64,000 nt of DNA from Cyanobium sp. Morenito 9A2 (GTDB taxonomy: Bacteria > Cyanobacteriota > Cyanobacteriia > PCC-6307 > Cyanobiaceae), in assembly GCF_024345575.1 (NCBI RefSeq), contig NZ_JAGQBJ010000002.1, positions 62,001 to 126,000 on the forward strand, read 5' to 3'. The notes below the pieces were generated by a model. That model did not search any database, was not told the DNA's origin, and saw only the letters and a program-made list of their open reading frames with translations. Positions 63,038-64,000 of this stretch are shown here, piece by piece. The position numbers were made by a program, and so were the translations under genes. Position 1 is the stretch's first letter; each line of letters opens with the position of its first letter.

Positions 63038-64000
63038 GCCACCCGATGGGCAGGTTCGATGCTGACACGTTCAGCCTTGGGCCCGGGGTGCGGCTGCTGG
63101 AGGCCAGCGCCGGCACCGGCAAGACCTTCACCCTGGCGCACCTGGTGCTGCGGCTGGTGCTGGAACGCGGTTTGCCGTTGGGGGAGCTGCTGGTGGTCAC
63201 CTTCACCAACGCCGCCGCCGCCGAACTGCGCGACCGCATCGGCCGGAGGCTGCAACAGGCGCTCACGGTGTTGGAGCAGGCCGATCAGGCGCTGCGGACC
63301 TTCCCCGATCCGGTGTTGGAGCGCTGGTTCGCGCGTCAACCGATGGATCACGCCGGCCGGCGCCAGCTGATGGGCCGGCTGCTGCTGGCCCTTGATGAAC
63401 TCGATCGCGCCGATATCACCACCCTGCACGGTTTCAGCCAGCGCAGCCTGCGCCGCCAGGCCCTCGAGGCCGCCCTGGCTCCCGAAGTGGAACTCGACCC
63501 CGAAGCCCGCATCCTCGTGCGCCAGGTGGCCCATGACTACTGGCAGGCCCAGGTGGTGGCCCTGCCCGTGGAGCTGCTGGCGGGAGCCCAGTCCCTCGGG
63601 GTGACGCCCAAGGCGCTGGAGGATCTCCTCGCCCAGCTGGAGAGCGACACGGCCCTTGAGCTGGATCCAGTGCCCCTGGGCCTCGATCCGAGCGAGCCCC
63701 TGGCCCCCCAGCTGGTGGCCCTGTGGCAGCAGCGCTGGAGCCGATTTCAGGAGCTCTGGACGAAGCGGGGGGAGGGCCTCTACGAGGCCTTGAAATCCTC
63801 TGCGGCCCGATGGAGGGCGGAAGGTTTCGATCCAAAGCCCTATGCCGCCAAGCCCAGCAACGACTGGATGGGTGGAATCAACGCTTGGCTCGCGACCCAG
63901 CCGGAGCAGGGTTCCTACGCCTCCTTGCTCGAGCAGAACGCGCTGCGGAACTACTTCCACCCGGGCCCCTTCAGCGCCGCGGCCCGCAGGGCTGGTGAAA
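63034..64000 (+). CDS. recB: exodeoxyribonuclease V subunit beta (RecB), 5' part
   Basis: The first 322 residues of a UvrD-type helicase/nuclease, cut by the window end. Walker A ASAGTGKTFTLAHLVLRLVL is at about residues 24-43 (Lys30), VTFTNAAAAELRDRI is at about 64-78 (motif Ia), and ITTLHGFSQRSLRRQA is at about 129-144; all are typical of RecB. Coupled to recC by ATGA. RecB supplies the 3'-5' helicase and nuclease of RecBCD. Confidence 0.94.
   Translation, partial: MSHPMGRFDADTFSLGPGVRLLEASAGTGKTFTLAHLVLRLVLERGLPLGELLVVTFTNAAAAELRDRIGRRLQQALTVLEQADQALRTFPDPVLERWFARQPMDHAGRRQLMGRLLLALDELDRADITTLHGFSQRSLRRQALEAALAPEVELDPEARILVRQVAHDYWQAQVVALPVELLAGAQSLGVTPKALEDLLAQLESDTALELDPVPLGLDPSEPLAPQLVALWQQRWSRFQELWTKRGEGLYEALKSSAARWRAEGFDPKPYAAKPSNDWMGGINAWLATQPEQGSYASLLEQNALRNYFHPGPFSAAARRAGE

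Overview
The window is a GC-rich stretch of a picocyanobacterial chromosome of the Cyanobium / marine-freshwater Synechococcus type. The evidence is a set of cyanobacterial genes: psbY (PSII protein Y), ycf54 (Mg-protoporphyrin ester cyclase subunit), a high-light-inducible (HLIP) gene, a carotenoid isomerase, trmFO, pdxJ and recB/recC. I assign the organism by gene content only; no search was run.

Left chromosomal arm (1-14,684). After a cut-off sterol-desaturase-type gene and a small membrane protein comes a complete Nit1-type cluster: a divergent flavin monooxygenase, then on the + strand an Sll0783-like protein, the Nit1 nitrilase, a radical-SAM protein, a GNAT protein, an AIR-synthase-like protein and an MSMEG_0570-like protein. 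Relatives of this cluster are linked to nitrogen-starvation responses and cyanide/nitrile nitrogen use. pdxH, a VIT1/CCC1-type transporter, a PAS-GGDEF-EAL protein, an exported deaminase and an HLIP gene follow.

Genomic island (14,685-46,380, about 31.7 kb). It is bounded by a perfect 56-bp direct repeat that is the 3' part of tRNA-Lys(TTT) plus flank. The intact tRNA lies at the right end beside a tyrosine recombinase; a tRNA fragment marks the left end. The core is a class 1 DISARM locus on the minus strand (drmD, drmMI, drmA, drmB, drmC). It is preceded by a DUF4268/PD-(D/E)XK-like gene and interleaved with a MntA-HepT pair, a DUF262-HNH (GmrSD-like) gene, an HNH gene and a VapBC pair, mostly joined by 1-11 bp overlaps. 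A second VapBC pair sits convergently between drmD and drmMI. The locus is damaged: drmA has an in-frame amber just before its DELH box, drmMI has a frameshift and an amber in an AT-rich patch over its target-recognition region, the DUF262 gene has an amber, and the HNH gene has a frameshift. The other half of the island carries a three- to four-ORF unknown operon, an alpha/beta hydrolase, a double GNAT protein, a carotenoid-type glycosyltransferase, a third VapBC, a DUF4236 protein with a decayed partial copy, and remnants of ArdC, GIY-YIG and RhuM genes at the edges.

Right chromosomal arm (46,408-64,000). Housekeeping and photosynthetic genes: gamma-carbonic-anhydrase-like protein, psbY, trmFO, carotenoid isomerase, glutamate decarboxylase, a carbon-nitrogen hydrolase, an OmpR-type regulator lacking its phospho-Asp, grxD-bolA, a PlsC-type acyltransferase, pdxJ-ycf54, a calcineurin-like phosphatase, recC and the start of recB.
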